A DNA stretch of 64,000 nt from Deroplatys truncata (GCA_030765065.1 CM060987.1:70938557-71002556); one strand, 5' to 3'. Positions 45,723-58,905 are shown, counted from the first letter of the stretch. Numbers and translations: made by a program. The notes: generated by a model not told the origin, from the sequence alone.

Positions 45723-46932
45723 TCAGCTGTCTTATCCGAACTACCTGGAATTTTGTTGCGATTTCTAGCATGTTTCAAATGTTTCGATAAACTTAATTCT
45801 AACTCCTGTGTATAAAATGTCAGCTGCACACGCACAGTGATTCACCTAAAATTGATTATTTATAGGTTATCCGTCCTAACTACCCTTTATTTTGCACCGA
45901 TTTCAGCCAGATTTTCTCGAAACTCCTGTATATAAAATCTCAAATATCCATCATCTAAACTTCTAAAGGATTTGGAAACCGTTACAAAGTCATTCAGCCA
46001 GTGTGAAACAAGCTATTTTGGGCTGTATTTGTATATCGATAGCAGTAAACTCTGAATGCGGCTTTGTCAGTCAAATAATGTCTCTTCCTCCACAGTCCCA
46101 TCCATCTTCTGCATGCTAGCCTGAGGTCAAAGAGATAGTTATTGCATACGCGGGTGGATGTAGGGAAATTTTGAAGCGCTTCTGTCATCCCGACGATTCT
46201 GTACCAAGGTGGGTTTAAATAACGATTAAGATTACACTCCCCCAAACTGGGAGCGCGCTTTGTGCGAGGGGAAAAGCATTTTGGAAGACCTCATTGCTGG
46301 CGAGGCTGTGTGTGAATAAACGTTGCCTGAGGCGTGTTGATCTTGCGCAAACTAACCCGTGTGTCGTCATAGCTATTTCAGAAGACCCATGTCTGCGTTG
46401 GACTGACATCATCTGGGGGTCTCTAAAGGTTTATTACCAAGTTTTCCCACGTGCGGATGTTAACAGTCTCCGTGCATTAGAAATAAACAATTACAAGGCA
46501 TACCGCCAACCAACACATCAAATACGCTGCTGCGGCGTTGAACACAGCATGTGAATTTTGGAATTTCGCTTAATATTTGTAATGTTCTCCCGAAACACAT
46601 TTTACTGCATTCCAAGATACTCTGCATTGACTTCGTACCTCAATCTGCATGGGCTTAGCATAAAGTTTTAAGAAGTGGCATCTTTTTTAAGTTCAACTGT
46701 GGCATTTTGGAAGCATATAAATACAGAAAATACATTGGTTTTCCAAACGTTTAATTTATTTCTATCCGTCCGTATGTCTGTTGTTTCTTCTTTTTTTTAA
46801 TTTATTTAATTGGACGGTTCAATTCTTTTGTTTCATGCTCGCCATTTCTATAAACTATGTATGACGTTTGAAAGAAGTGAATCTTCATTGCTTCCCCCTT
46901 TTTTTCACTTCTCAGCTAATTATCCTTTAACA
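45723..46932. other. unit 1 interior, left: no recognised gene
   Basis: Minus-strand frames at 45994-46245 (83 codons) and 46215-46412 (65 codons) read on in adjacent frames but match no family I know. Their second copies at 51350 and 51571 are duplicates, so this is not evidence of conservation. Confidence 0.5.
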
Positions 46933-46938
46933 TTTTTA

Positions 46939-47815
46939 CTTTCTCTACTACGTATAGTAAGTAGGGGAAGTATTGTATTCCGCTCAAAAATTCGATACCG
47001 AGATTTCACCGGAAATACATGTTTTGAGTTCCCCTGAATCCAAAATTTTTTTTGGAAGCATGTCCGTGTGTGTGTCTGTCTGTGAACAGCATAACTCAGA
47101 AACGAACATTCGGATAAACACCAAACTTGATATTTAGGTTCAGTATCTTTCAGGGATGCGACACGAAGGTTTTCAAGAAAATCCCCCACCCCAGGATACC
47201 CTTTACATGGAAGATTTTTCGAAAATTTTAATTTTCTCAAAAACGGCTCTAACGATTTTGATTAAAATATCATATGTTTAAGATATTTTCATGACAAATA
47301 AAACGTATATCTTGAATTTTCTGGGAATGTCTCCAAAAGTGTTCATTGTGAACGACTTTTGCATAACTGGTAAACCATAAGAGATAGACAAAATTTTACT
47401 ACACAAAAAATGTAGATCGCGTTAAAATACACAATTTGTCATATACATTTTTTTTATTGAGTGAACCATTTTCGAGATATTGCTTGTTATTTCCTTAAAT
47501 TTTTCAATACTTATTTTCTTAAATGGGAATTCGTTATTCATTATTTTTGTCTTGGATATGCAAAGAGTATTAATCTGTGGCAAAGGGAATGGTGCTGCAC
47601 CTAGCAACCAGCTATTAAGAGATATGTATGTGCTTAAAGGCTACTGTATTTCTATATTGCCCTTGTAAATATATATTCCCCTTACATCTACAAGAAAATT
47701 AGCAATAAGATAGAGTCTGCAAATATTTATCTCGATTAACATGAAGTAGATGGAGATGTAAAAATAGTTTGTACAAGAGTAGAGAAAGTCATGTGAGTGT
47801 AACACATCAGATTTT
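46939..47815 (+). mobile_element. family R element, forward copy in unit 1
   Basis: Complete R element from ctttctctactacgtatag to gagtagagaaagtcatgtga and cacatcagatttt. This is the best copy for defining both termini: the 5' end carries CTTTCTCTACT, and the 3' end carries its complement AGTAGAGAAAG about 30 bases inboard of the tail. Confidence 0.88.
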
Positions 47816-47821
47816 TATTTT

Positions 47822-49384
47822 CTCTTTGTGTCCCTTGCATAATAGTTGTCCAGACTCGCCACACATTTTGGAGTGCGTAATAGTATGGAAATTAAAAGTA
47901 GTTCAGGTTCAGCGTACTTTTTGTATATTTCGATGCACTCAGAAATGAATAACAATGATAGACAAAAGATGTCTGGGAAAAAATGTTCACAGAGTTAAAT
48001 TAATCAAAACTTTCATTTTTACACTTGAGGTGATTTTTTTTGAGATTTATCAGAAAAATCGATTAAAACGTTTGACGCAAGGAATAAAGGCGTGTGCGTG
48101 TGGTCAATACTAATAACTTTAGAACTAGTAAGTTTACAATGTTCAAATCTCTACAGCCGTTTATGTTAATCATTTTAATGTATAATTAAATGTGGATACT
48201 TGATGCTGGAAAAGCTTTAAAGTTGAAGGCATGTAATATTCTTGGTTTCTCTCGCATGTGTTAATTAGGCTGGGCGGGGCTGAGCTTTTTAAGAACACCG
48301 GAATTGGAAGACTTTCCAGGAAGTTGTGCGCCAATCATCAGATGACTCCATGAGCGTGAAGACAATTGTTGTGATAGACTAAGAATGGCGGGCCTGGTGA
48401 TTGACCCGATATCCGCTACGAAAAGAATTGTCATGCCAAGGAAGTGGATAGAGGAAGGGGGAATGCATTATGTGAATACTTGAGAGAAGTGCATCATCAC
48501 GTGGGTGGGCGTTGTCGTGGGATTGCTCTTGGGCTAGAGGAATAACTACAAAATTCTGTATGAGCTTCCTTCAGCATTTCTGTATAAAGTACTCAAAATA
48601 ACTTCAGAGGATTTGCACGAACATTCCATCAATATTAGTAACTACGTTTGAAATAATGCATATAGCTTCCTCCTTCTGCTATTTCTAAAATGTCTTTTGC
48701 ACGTCTATCATATTTAAGCGTGCCAGTATCGTTCGAAAAGGGACAGCTCTCCTTGGTTTCTTGCGAGTTGATCATTTTTCCTATTATTCTTTACACCAGA
48801 AATCACAAATGAGAGAAGACATGATTTGCAGGCCGAAAGATCTTGGCGGGAACGAGGATCTTACGTGCTATAATTTCTTTACTGTTGGCTTTGTTTAGCG
48901 GAGGGGATGCATTAAAGAAATCGGATTTCTATATGTAATCCATTTATTGTCAGTTTATTACATTTCATTTCAGAGGAATATCCAAAAACATTGAAATATT
49001 TTAGGTATATTGGATGCCTATTGAATATATGTTCGACAGCCAGTCTAACAAATCAGGAAAGTATGGAGGAAAGATTATGAAATTTTAGTTAATGTTTTGT
49101 TAATACTATTCGATTCCACAGAAACGTTATATCCACAGTTACTTTTTTAAATCGATATGAAAATGTTTTAACTAAGGGTGTAAGATTTTTCATTCTAAAC
49201 GCTGCCTTATTCAGTAATAAAATGCTTACAACTCCCAAAGAACATGCGCATTAAATGCTGTAGATCTTGGTGTATTCGAAACACAACGAAAACATATTAT
49301 GAACATTTTATTTTATATGCGCATAATATTTTAAAAGATATTTTGGAATTTTCATCAGTACTTTTTTAGTACTTTTCTGCTACT
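47822..49384. other. unit 1 interior, right: no recognised gene
   Basis: About 1.6 kb without a supportable feature. Modestly GC-richer between about 48250 and 48560, but no coding signal. Confidence 0.5.
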
Positions 49385-50226
49385 CTCCTATAGTAAGTAG
49401 AGGAAATATGACATTCCATCCAAAAATGCGATATTGAGATTTTACTGAAAATATACCTTTTGAGGTTCCCTGGACGAGTGAGTAGATGCAAATGCAACAC
49501 ATCAGATTTTTTTTTTTATTTTCTCTATCCAAATATTCGATATCGAGATTTCACCGCAAATACACGATTTGAGGCCTGCTGAATCTAAAAAAGAATGTTT
49601 GGAAAAACGTTGCGTGTATGTGTGAACAGCATAACTCAAACACAAAAAGTTGGATAAACACCAAACTTGGTATTTAGGTTCCAACAATGCGACACGAAGA
49701 TTTTCAAGAAGATCCCCCATGCTAAACTACCCTTTACATTTTTTGAAATTTGTTTTATAAAAAATGGCGCTAGCGATTTTGATTAAAATATGTATTAAAG
49801 CTACTTACATGATAAATAAAATGTATGTCTTGAATTTTCTGGGAATAGGCTATGAATTCCTCTTCATTTGGTAGGAATTTTATATAATCTTCTATAACTG
49901 GTAGATGATATGCGATAAATGAAAACGCACTACACAAAAAAGTATATCTTAAACACAATTTATTTCCAATGACTTTTTTGTGGCATAAGCCTGTTCTGAT
50001 ATATCCGTTATTAACGGTTCGAATTGTTCAATATTTCGTATTCTTTTTAAGTCGATTCTCAGTTCTCGCGATTACATGGAAAGCTATGGAATTTTAAGAC
50101 CGGTAGGTATATGGCATCCTGTTCTTAAACATCTAACTATCGCTGTTCCCTTTGTACCCTAACGATATTGCAATACAGCTGTTTCTGCAAAGGCTTACAT
50201 CTATTATGGTGAAGTAGATATAATAA
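49385..50226 (+). mobile_element. family R: short deleted copy plus 5' part of copy F
   Basis: A deleted mini-copy (49385-49511) keeps only the first 90 bases and the acatcagattttt tail. It is followed by copy F, which lacks the first bases but then runs normally through ggtaggtatatggcatcctg to gaagtagatataataa, where copy b interrupts it. The missing 3' end of F is found only after copy c, at 56411. Confidence 0.8.
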
Positions 50227-51072
50227 AAAATCTGATGTGCTACACTCACATGACTTTCTCTACTCTTGTACAACTTATTTTTAACACGCTTATTCTCCAT
50301 ATGCTTCATGTTAATCGAGATGTTAATCTTTTTGCTAATTTTCTTGTAGGTGCAAAGGGAATATCGTAGTATTTAAGCGATAGTCAAATCTTTTAAGAGC
50401 TGGTTGATATGTGGCGCATTCCATTCTCTTTGCATGTCCAGGACATAAAAAAATGAATAACGAATTCCCATTTGAGAAAAAGTATTGGAAAATTTAAGGG
50501 AATAACAAACAATATCTCGAAAATGGTTCACTCAACAACAAAAATGTGTATGACATAAGTTGTGTATTTTAACGCGATCTACATTTTTGTTAGTAAAATT
50601 TTGTCTATCTCTTATGGTTTACCAGTTATGCAAAAGTCGTTCACAATGAATACTTCTTGAGACATTCCCAGAAAATTCATGATATACATTTCATTTGTCA
50701 TGAAAATATCTTAAACATATGATATTTTAATCAAAATCGTAGAGCCATTTTTGAGAAAATTAAAATTTTCGAAAAATGTTCCATGTAAAGGGTAGTCTGG
50801 GGTGGGGGGATTTTCTTGAAAATCTTCGTGTCGCATCTCTGGAAGATACTGAACGTAAATACCAAGTTTGGTGTTTATCCGACTGTTCGTTTTTGAGTTA
50901 TGCTGTTCACAGACACACACACACAGACACACACACACACACGGACATGTTTCCAAAAATGCTTTTTTTGGATTCAGGTGGTCTCAAAACATGTATTTCC
51001 GGTGAAATCTCGGTATCGAATTTTTGGGTGGAATGCAATACTTCCCCTACTTACTATACGTAGTAGAGAAAG
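50227..51072 (-). mobile_element. family R element, copy b (c/a hybrid)
   Basis: Up to 50770 this copy follows copy c (for example cgtagagcc and ttttcgaaaaa, where a has cgttagagcc and ttttggaaaaa). From 50802 it follows copy a (ctggggtggg, where c has ctgggatggg). The switch lies in 50771-50801, where a and c are identical. This is what recombination between a and c would leave in the middle. Confidence 0.9.
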
Positions 51073-51078
51073 TAAAAA

Positions 51079-52288
51079 TCAGCTGTCTTATCCGAACTAC
51101 CTGGAATTTTGTTGCGATTTCTAGCATGTTTCAAATGTTTCGATAAACTTAATTCTAACTCCTGTGTATAAAATGTCAGCTGCACACGCACAGTGATTCA
51201 CCTAAAATTGATTATTTATAGGTTATCCGTCCTAACTACCCTTTATTTTGCACCGATTTCAGCCAGATTTTCTCGAAACTCCTGTATATAAAATCTCAAA
51301 TATCCATCATCTAAACTTCTAAAGGATTTGGAAACCGTTACAAAGTCATTCAGCCAGTGTGAAACAAGCTATTTTGGGCTGTATTTGTATATCGATAGCA
51401 GTAAACTCTGAATGCGGCTTTGTCAGTCAAATAATGTCTCTTCCTCCACAGTCCCATCCATCTTCTGCATGCTAGCCTGAGGTCAAAGAGATAGTTATTG
51501 CATACGCGGGTGGATGTAGGGAAATTTTGAAGCGCTTCTGTCATCCCGACGATTCTGTACCAAGGTGGGTTTAAATAACGATTAAGATTACACTCCCCCA
51601 AACTGGGAGCGCGCTTTGTGCGAGGGGAAAAGCATTTTGGAAGACCTCATTGCTGGCGAGGCTGTGTGTGAATAAACGTTGCCTGAGGCGTGTTGATCTT
51701 GCGCAAACTAACCCGTGTGTCGTCATAGCTATTTCAGAAGACCCATGTCTGCGTTGGACTGACATCATCTGGGGGTCTCTAAAGGTTTATTACCAAGTTT
51801 TCCCACGTGCGGATGTTAACAGTCTCCGTGCATTAGAAATAAACAATTACAAGGCATACCGCCAACCAACACATCAAATACGCTGCTGCGGCGTTGAACA
51901 CAGCATGTGAATTTTGGAATTTCGCTTAATATTTGTAATGTTCTCCCGAAACACATTTTACTGCATTCCAAGATACTCTGCATTGACTTCGTACCTCAAT
52001 CTGCATGGGCTTAGCATAAAGTTTTAAGAAGTGGCATCTTTTTTAAGTTCAACTGTGGCATTTTGGAAGCATATAAATACAGAAAATACATTGGTTTTCC
52101 AAACGTTTAATTTATTTCTATCCGTCCGTATGTCTGTTGTTTCTTCTTTTTTTTAATTTATTTAATTGGACGGTTCAATTCTTTTGTTTCATGCTCGCCA
52201 TTTCTATAAACTATGTATGACGTTTGAAAGAAGTGAATCTTCATTGCTTCCCCCTTTTTTTCACTTCTCAGCTAATTATCCTTTAACA
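51079..52288. other. unit 2 interior, left: no recognised gene
   Basis: Duplicate of 45723-46932; same content. Confidence 0.5.
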
Positions 52289-52294
52289 TTTTTA

Positions 52295-53171
52295 CTTTCT
52301 CTACTACGTATAGTAAGTAGGGGAAGTATTGTATTCCGCTCAAAAATTCGATACCGAGATTTCACCGGAAATACATGTTTTGAGTTCCCCTGAATCCAAA
52401 ATTTTTTTTGGAAGCATGTCCGTGTGTGTGTCTGTCTGTGAACAGCATAACTCAGAAACGAACATTCGGATAAACACCAAACTTGATATTTAGGTTCAGT
52501 ATCTTTCAGGGATGCGACACGAAGGTTTTCAAGAAAATCCCCCACCCCAGGATACCCTTTACATGGAAGATTTTTCGAAAATTTTAATTTTCTCAAAAAC
52601 GGCTCTAACGATTTTGATTAAAATATCATATGTTTAAGATATTTTCATGACAAATAAAACGTATATCTTGAATTTTCTGGGAATGTCTCCAAAAGTGTTC
52701 ATTGTGAACGACTTTTGCATAACTGGTAAACCATAAGAGATAGACAAAATTTTACTACACAAAAAATGTAGATCGCGTTAAAATACACAATTTGTCATAT
52801 ACATTTTTTTTATTGAGTGAACCATTTTCGAGATATTGCTTGTTATTTCCTTAAATTTTTCAATACTTATTTTCTTAAATGGGAATTCGTTATTCATTAT
52901 TTTTGTCTTGGATATGCAAAGAGTATTAATCTGTGGCAAAGGGAATGGTGCTGCACCTAGCAACCAGCTATTAAGAGATATGTATGTGCTTAAAGGCTAC
53001 TGTATTTCTATATTGCCCTTGTAAATATATATTCCCCTTACATCTACAAGAAAATTAGCAATAAGATAGAGTCTGCAAATATTTATCTCGATTAACATGA
53101 AGTAGATGGAGATGTAAAAATAGTTTGTACAAGAGTAGAGAAAGTCATGTGAGTGTAACACATCAGATTTT
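52295..53171 (+). mobile_element. family R element, forward copy in unit 2
   Basis: Duplicate of 46939-47815; no difference seen. Confidence 0.88.
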
Positions 53172-53177
53172 TATTTT

Positions 53178-54740
53178 CTCTTTGTGTCCCTTGCATAATA
53201 GTTGTCCAGACTCGCCACACATTTTGGAGTGCGTAATAGTATGGAAATTAAAAGTAGTTCAGGTTCAGCGTACTTTTTGTATATTTCGATGCACTCAGAA
53301 ATGAATAACAATGATAGACAAAAGATGTCTGGGAAAAAATGTTCACAGAGTTAAATTAATCAAAACTTTCATTTTTACACTTGAGGTGATTTTTTTTGAG
53401 ATTTATCAGAAAAATCGATTAAAACGTTTGACGCAAGGAATAAAGGCGTGTGCGTGTGGTCAATACTAATAACTTTAGAACTAGTAAGTTTACAATGTTC
53501 AAATCTCTACAGCCGTTTATGTTAATCATTTTAATGTATAATTAAATGTGGATACTTGATGCTGGAAAAGCTTTAAAGTTGAAGGCATGTAATATTCTTG
53601 GTTTCTCTCGCATGTGTTAATTAGGCTGGGCGGGGCTGAGCTTTTTAAGAACACCGGAATTGGAAGACTTTCCAGGAAGTTGTGCGCCAATCATCAGATG
53701 ACTCCATGAGCGTGAAGACAATTGTTGTGATAGACTAAGAATGGCGGGCCTGGTGATTGACCCGATATCCGCTACGAAAAGAATTGTCATGCCAAGGAAG
53801 TGGATAGAGGAAGGGGGAATGCATTATGTGAATACTTGAGAGAAGTGCATCATCACGTGGGTGGGCGTTGTCGTGGGATTGCTCTTGGGCTAGAGGAATA
53901 ACTACAAAATTCTGTATGAGCTTCCTTCAGCATTTCTGTATAAAGTACTCAAAATAACTTCAGAGGATTTGCACGAACATTCCATCAATATTAGTAACTA
54001 CGTTTGAAATAATGCATATAGCTTCCTCCTTCTGCTATTTCTAAAATGTCTTTTGCACGTCTATCATATTTAAGCGTGCCAGTATCGTTCGAAAAGGGAC
54101 AGCTCTCCTTGGTTTCTTGCGAGTTGATCATTTTTCCTATTATTCTTTACACCAGAAATCACAAATGAGAGAAGACATGATTTGCAGGCCGAAAGATCTT
54201 GGCGGGAACGAGGATCTTACGTGCTATAATTTCTTTACTGTTGGCTTTGTTTAGCGGAGGGGATGCATTAAAGAAATCGGATTTCTATATGTAATCCATT
54301 TATTGTCAGTTTATTACATTTCATTTCAGAGGAATATCCAAAAACATTGAAATATTTTAGGTATATTGGATGCCTATTGAATATATGTTCGACAGCCAGT
54401 CTAACAAATCAGGAAAGTATGGAGGAAAGATTATGAAATTTTAGTTAATGTTTTGTTAATACTATTCGATTCCACAGAAACGTTATATCCACAGTTACTT
54501 TTTTAAATCGATATGAAAATGTTTTAACTAAGGGTGTAAGATTTTTCATTCTAAACGCTGCCTTATTCAGTAATAAAATGCTTACAACTCCCAAAGAACA
54601 TGCGCATTAAATGCTGTAGATCTTGGTGTATTCGAAACACAACGAAAACATATTATGAACATTTTATTTTATATGCGCATAATATTTTAAAAGATATTTT
54701 GGAATTTTCATCAGTACTTTTTTAGTACTTTTCTGCTACT
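53178..54740. other. unit 2 interior, right: no recognised gene
   Basis: Duplicate of 47822-49384. Confidence 0.5.
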
Positions 54741-55582
54741 CTCCTATAGTAAGTAGAGGAAATATGACATTCCATCCAAAAATGCGATATTGAGATTTTA
54801 CTGAAAATATACCTTTTGAGGTTCCCTGGACGAGTGAGTAGATGCAAATGCAACACATCAGATTTTTTTTTTTATTTTCTCTATCCAAATATTCGATATC
54901 GAGATTTCACCGCAAATACACGATTTGAGGCCTGCTGAATCTAAAAAAGAATGTTTGGAAAAACGTTGCGTGTATGTGTGAACAGCATAACTCAAACACA
55001 AAAAGTTGGATAAACACCAAACTTGGTATTTAGGTTCCAACAATGCGACACGAAGATTTTCAAGAAGATCCCCCATGCTAAACTACCCTTTACATTTTTT
55101 GAAATTTGTTTTATAAAAAATGGCGCTAGCGATTTTGATTAAAATATGTATTAAAGCTACTTACATGATAAATAAAATGTATGTCTTGAATTTTCTGGGA
55201 ATAGGCTATGAATTCCTCTTCATTTGGTAGGAATTTTATATAATCTTCTATAACTGGTAGATGATATGCGATAAATGAAAACGCACTACACAAAAAAGTA
55301 TATCTTAAACACAATTTATTTCCAATGACTTTTTTGTGGCATAAGCCTGTTCTGATATATCCGTTATTAACGGTTCGAATTGTTCAATATTTCGTATTCT
55401 TTTTAAGTCGATTCTCAGTTCTCGCGATTACATGGAAAGCTATGGAATTTTAAGACCGGTAGGTATATGGCATCCTGTTCTTAAACATCTAACTATCGCT
55501 GTTCCCTTTGTACCCTAACGATATTGCAATACAGCTGTTTCTGCAAAGGCTTACATCTATTATGGTGAAGTAGATATAATAA
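54741..55582 (+). mobile_element. family R: deleted copy plus 5' part of copy F, second copy
   Basis: Duplicate of 49385-50226. Here F is interrupted by the true copy c, and its 3' end follows at 56411, so this position is the ancestral arrangement. Confidence 0.82.
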
Positions 55583-56404
55583 AAAATCTGATGTGCTACA
55601 CTCACATGACTTTCTCTACTCTTGTACAACTTATTTTTAACACGCTTATTCTCCATATGCTTCATGTTAATCGAGATGTTAATCTTTTTGCTAATTTTCT
55701 TGTAGGTGCAAAGGGAATATCGTAGTATTTAAGCGATAGTCAAATCTTTTAAGAGCTGGTTGATATGTGGCGCATTCCATTCTCTTTGCATGTCCAGGAC
55801 ATAAAAAAATGAATAACGAATTCCCATTTGAGAAAAAGTATTGGAAAATTTAAGGGAATAACAAACAATATCTCGAAAATGGTTCACTCAACAACAAAAA
55901 TGTGTATGACATAAGTTGTGTATTTTAACGCGATCTACATTTTTGTTAGTAAAATTTTGTCTATCTCTTATGGTTTACCAGTTATGCAAAAGTCGTTCAC
56001 AATGAATACTTCTTGAGACATTCCCAGAAAATTCATGATATACATTTCATTTGTCATGAAAATATCTTAAACATATGATATTTTAATCAAAATCGTAGAG
56101 CCATTTTTGAGAAAATTAAAATTTTCGAAAAATGTTCCATGTAAAGGGTAGTCTGGGATGGGGGGATTTTCTTGAAAACCTTCGTGTCGCATCCCTGGAA
56201 GATACTAAACCTAAATACCAAGTTTGGTGTTTATCCGACTGTTCGTTTTTGAGTTATACTGTTCACACACACACGGACCTGTTTACAAAAATGATTTTTT
56301 TTAATACTGGGGGTCTCAAAACATGTATTTCCGGTGAAATCTCGGTATCGAATTTTTGGGTGGAATACAATACTTCCCCTACTTACTATACGTAGTAGAG
56401 AAAG
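55583..56404 (-). mobile_element. family R element, copy c, nested in copy F
   Basis: An 822-bp R element in reverse orientation inserted into forward copy F. A perfect 6-bp duplication, TAATAA, flanks it (55577-55582 and 56405-56410). Taking it out restores the gaagtagatataataagctt order seen in uninterrupted relatives (11565, 11845 and 37515). This gives the best estimate of the exact termini of family R. Confidence 0.88.
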
Positions 56405-56410
56405 TAATAA

Positions 56411-56490
56411 GCTTTAGTAAGAATGCTTTGTATACTCACTAATAAACGATAGACGGTAGAGAAAGCCATGTAAATAAGGCACCAGATTTT
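56411..56490 (+). mobile_element. 3' end of family R copy F
   Basis: gctttagtaagaatgctttg, cactaataaacgatag, gagaaagccatgtaaataag and accagatttt match the 3' ends at 11575-11660. It completes the copy interrupted at 55577. Confidence 0.75.
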
Positions 56491-56504
56491 CCCCCCTAAT
56501 ATTT

Positions 56505-57180
56505 ACCTATAGTAAGTACAGGAAATATTAAATCCCACCCAAAATATATATTCAAGGTTTAACCGAAGTGCACTTTTTGAGGTCTCCCGTAAAAACCTTT
56601 TTAAAACGGCCTGTGTGTCTATCTCTGAAAAGATAACGTAAAACTGAAAAGTTGGGTTACTATTAACCTTCGTATTTTAAGTTCATCTTCCAAGGGTGCG
56701 ACACGAAGCTTTTCAAGAAAATTTCCCGATGCAAACTACCCCATTACATGGAAAATTTTTCGTTAATTTTGTTTTTCTCAAAATGGGTCTAAACAATTTA
56801 GATTAAAATACCATGTGTTTAAGATACGTGCATTACAAATAAAATGTATGGTTTTCTGGAAATAGCATCTTACGTCCTTTGCGTTCTGAATGGCTTTTGT
56901 GCAATTGTGAAACGCAAGAGCTAGACAAAATCTCGCAACACAAAAAATCTGCATCTCGTTAAAACAGGCGATTTGCCCTTCTTTTTTGTGGCGTTAAGCA
57001 TTTTGATAATAATTCTTTGTTTTACGTGTGATCATGCACAGAGGATGGAATTTCAAAGCCATCACATAGCGATCCGCTTTTAAAAATGTTTTTTGTCTTT
57101 TCAGCGTACTGTATCCTTACTCCAACGATATGTGTAACGAAAGTTCATCTATACCTATGCGACTATAACGTGTCAGATTT
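56505..57180 (+). mobile_element. family R element, diverged copy
   Basis: Begins acctatagtaagtacaggaa and keeps the order gggtgcgacacgaagctttt, ttacatggaaaatttttcg, ctagacaaaatctcgcaaca, atggaatttcaaagcca. It ends at cgtgtcagattttt. It lies head-to-tail behind F. Confidence 0.75.
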
Positions 57181-58524
57181 TTTAATCATATATTGTTAAA
57201 GCATACTTCCAGATATAAAGGTTTCTAAATAGTACTATTATATTTCTTACTACGAATAAAGCATTTGTATTATTCCGAGGTATTTTGTTGTCCAAATTAC
57301 ACACTTGTACACTTAGTATATCCTTGTACGTATTACGTAAAGGGGTAAGTGATTTCGCAATATCTTATTTATATCCTTGTATAGTCTCTTTGTATTCTGC
57401 GCATGACCTTCCCGTCGCTATTTTGAGTTACACTCTCCTTCCAAAACACGAACAAGCATGTTAGAAGCTTGTTTGTGTGATAATCACTAGCAGACACTAT
57501 TCAGAGGATTTTTTCAGATCAACAAACAGGTAATTCGAAAAGTAACTTACACTCAGTCTGAAACTATCATAGTGTGCAAATCAATTTTTTTTAATTTAAA
57601 TCGATAATATTTTGATTGTCTACTAATCTTCATGCTACTGTAAAGGTAAAATATTATGTAGATCGCCTGGCATGGAACTGGTTTTATCAACTGACAGCCA
57701 TATTTTGTGCGATTATTAAGGGTCCAAGTTCTAGAAATTTTGAAAGCCGTAAGCGTGCTGCAAAGAAAACACTATCAGTTTATTTAAATTGCTGCTTGTC
57801 ACCTTACATATTAAAGCTCAGTATGCTACATCTGAATTAATGCAATAGCTACAAAGTCGGTGTTTACTATCATTTACGTAAAAAAAAGCCACCTTCTCTG
57901 CTTACAGGTAGCATCCTGTGTAGCATCCGCTACTCCACTGTAAAGTGAATCATATATTTTCCTTGTGTTAATATGATGAATATAGCATTGCGTTAGCTTG
58001 CAAATTTGTATCGCAGTATCTTTGTTATGGTATGTACAATTAAAATTAAATTTTAGAGCAGGCATGCAAAACTGGAACACACTGGTGCTCTGCTATAAAA
58101 GCCAGCTTATGTCCCTAACTCAATATCATGGGGAGCGATGGCATTCACACAATTTGTAATTCACCATACACTTTCACGTAGTTATATGTTCCTTGTAATG
58201 AAATATCCGCGGCGTTTGTTTATTTTGCATTCATTTTTGTGGAGTAAACTATTTTCTACTCCATGGGGTTCTAAACTTGCCTTCTTTGCGAGTATGTTTT
58301 TATTTTTTTTATTTTTTATATAACTCCGATGTGTTCGTACTGAAGCACAAGGGCTAGGTAATTCTTTTTAATTTTTAGAAATTTACGAAATCAAATCAGG
58401 AGTTTCACACGCTATGTCCGTGAGAAACAATAGGGGTTTTCAATGGTGAAACACTTATCAAAATCATTTGAGAGGGTTTTGAGATTAACCCCCCCCCACA
58501 CATACATTTTTTATCTTTATAATA
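57181..58524. other. no recognised gene
   Basis: AT-rich spacer; frames of 61-74 codons only. Confidence 0.5.
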
Positions 58525-58905
58525 TTGATACAGATTTGTCATGTAAATATTATAAATATGCGGCATTTTCATCAAAATCGTTGAGCCATTTTTGAGAAAA
58601 CCAAAACTTTCGAAGAATGTTCCATGTAAAGGGTAGTTTAGGGTAGGGGTGATTTTGAAAATCGTTTTGCATCTTTGGAAAATACTGAACTTAAGTAGAC
58701 TAAGTTTATTTATCTGGCATTTCGTTATTAAATTATGCTGTTCTCGGACAGACAGACATAGCACGCGCGCGGACGTTTTTCTAAGAATGTTTTAAGTTCA
58801 GGGAACTTCAAAACATGTAATTCCGGTGAAATCTCGACATAGAATTTTTGGGTATACCAGTATAATACAATACTTCTCCATTTACTGTAATTAAAAGAAA
58901 GTAAT
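58525..58905 (-). mobile_element. family R partial copy
   Basis: Reverse orientation: gatttgtcatgtaaatatta, ttttcatcaaaatcgttgag, gttccatgtaaagggtagtt, aattccggtgaaatctcgac, ending at tttactgtaattaaaagaaa. The half with the ctgatgtg terminus is missing. Confidence 0.72.

Larger units (their letters stand above)
45415..50770. repeat. 5356-bp tandem duplication, unit 1
   Basis: Every open frame in this unit recurs 5356 bases downstream with the same translation, and stretches compared base by base are identical. The unit starts inside R copy a and ends inside R copy b. It holds R sequence, one complete forward R copy, a forward R pair (49385-50226) and unrecognised sequence, with no transposase. 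Near-perfect identity means either a very recent duplication or an assembly artefact. Confidence 0.95.
50771..56126. repeat. 5356-bp tandem duplication, unit 2
   Basis: Second copy of the unit at 45415-50770. Identity with unit 1 runs from 50771 to 56157, 31 bases beyond one period, as expected if the crossover tract is shared. Frames at 51350, 51571, 51650, 52166, 52276, 52778, 52836, 54858 and 55126 are exact copies of those in unit 1. Confidence 0.95.

Noticed and set aside
45994..46554. Open frames repeated exactly 5356 bases downstream
   Set aside because: The repetition comes from the tandem duplication itself, so it is not evidence of coding conservation.
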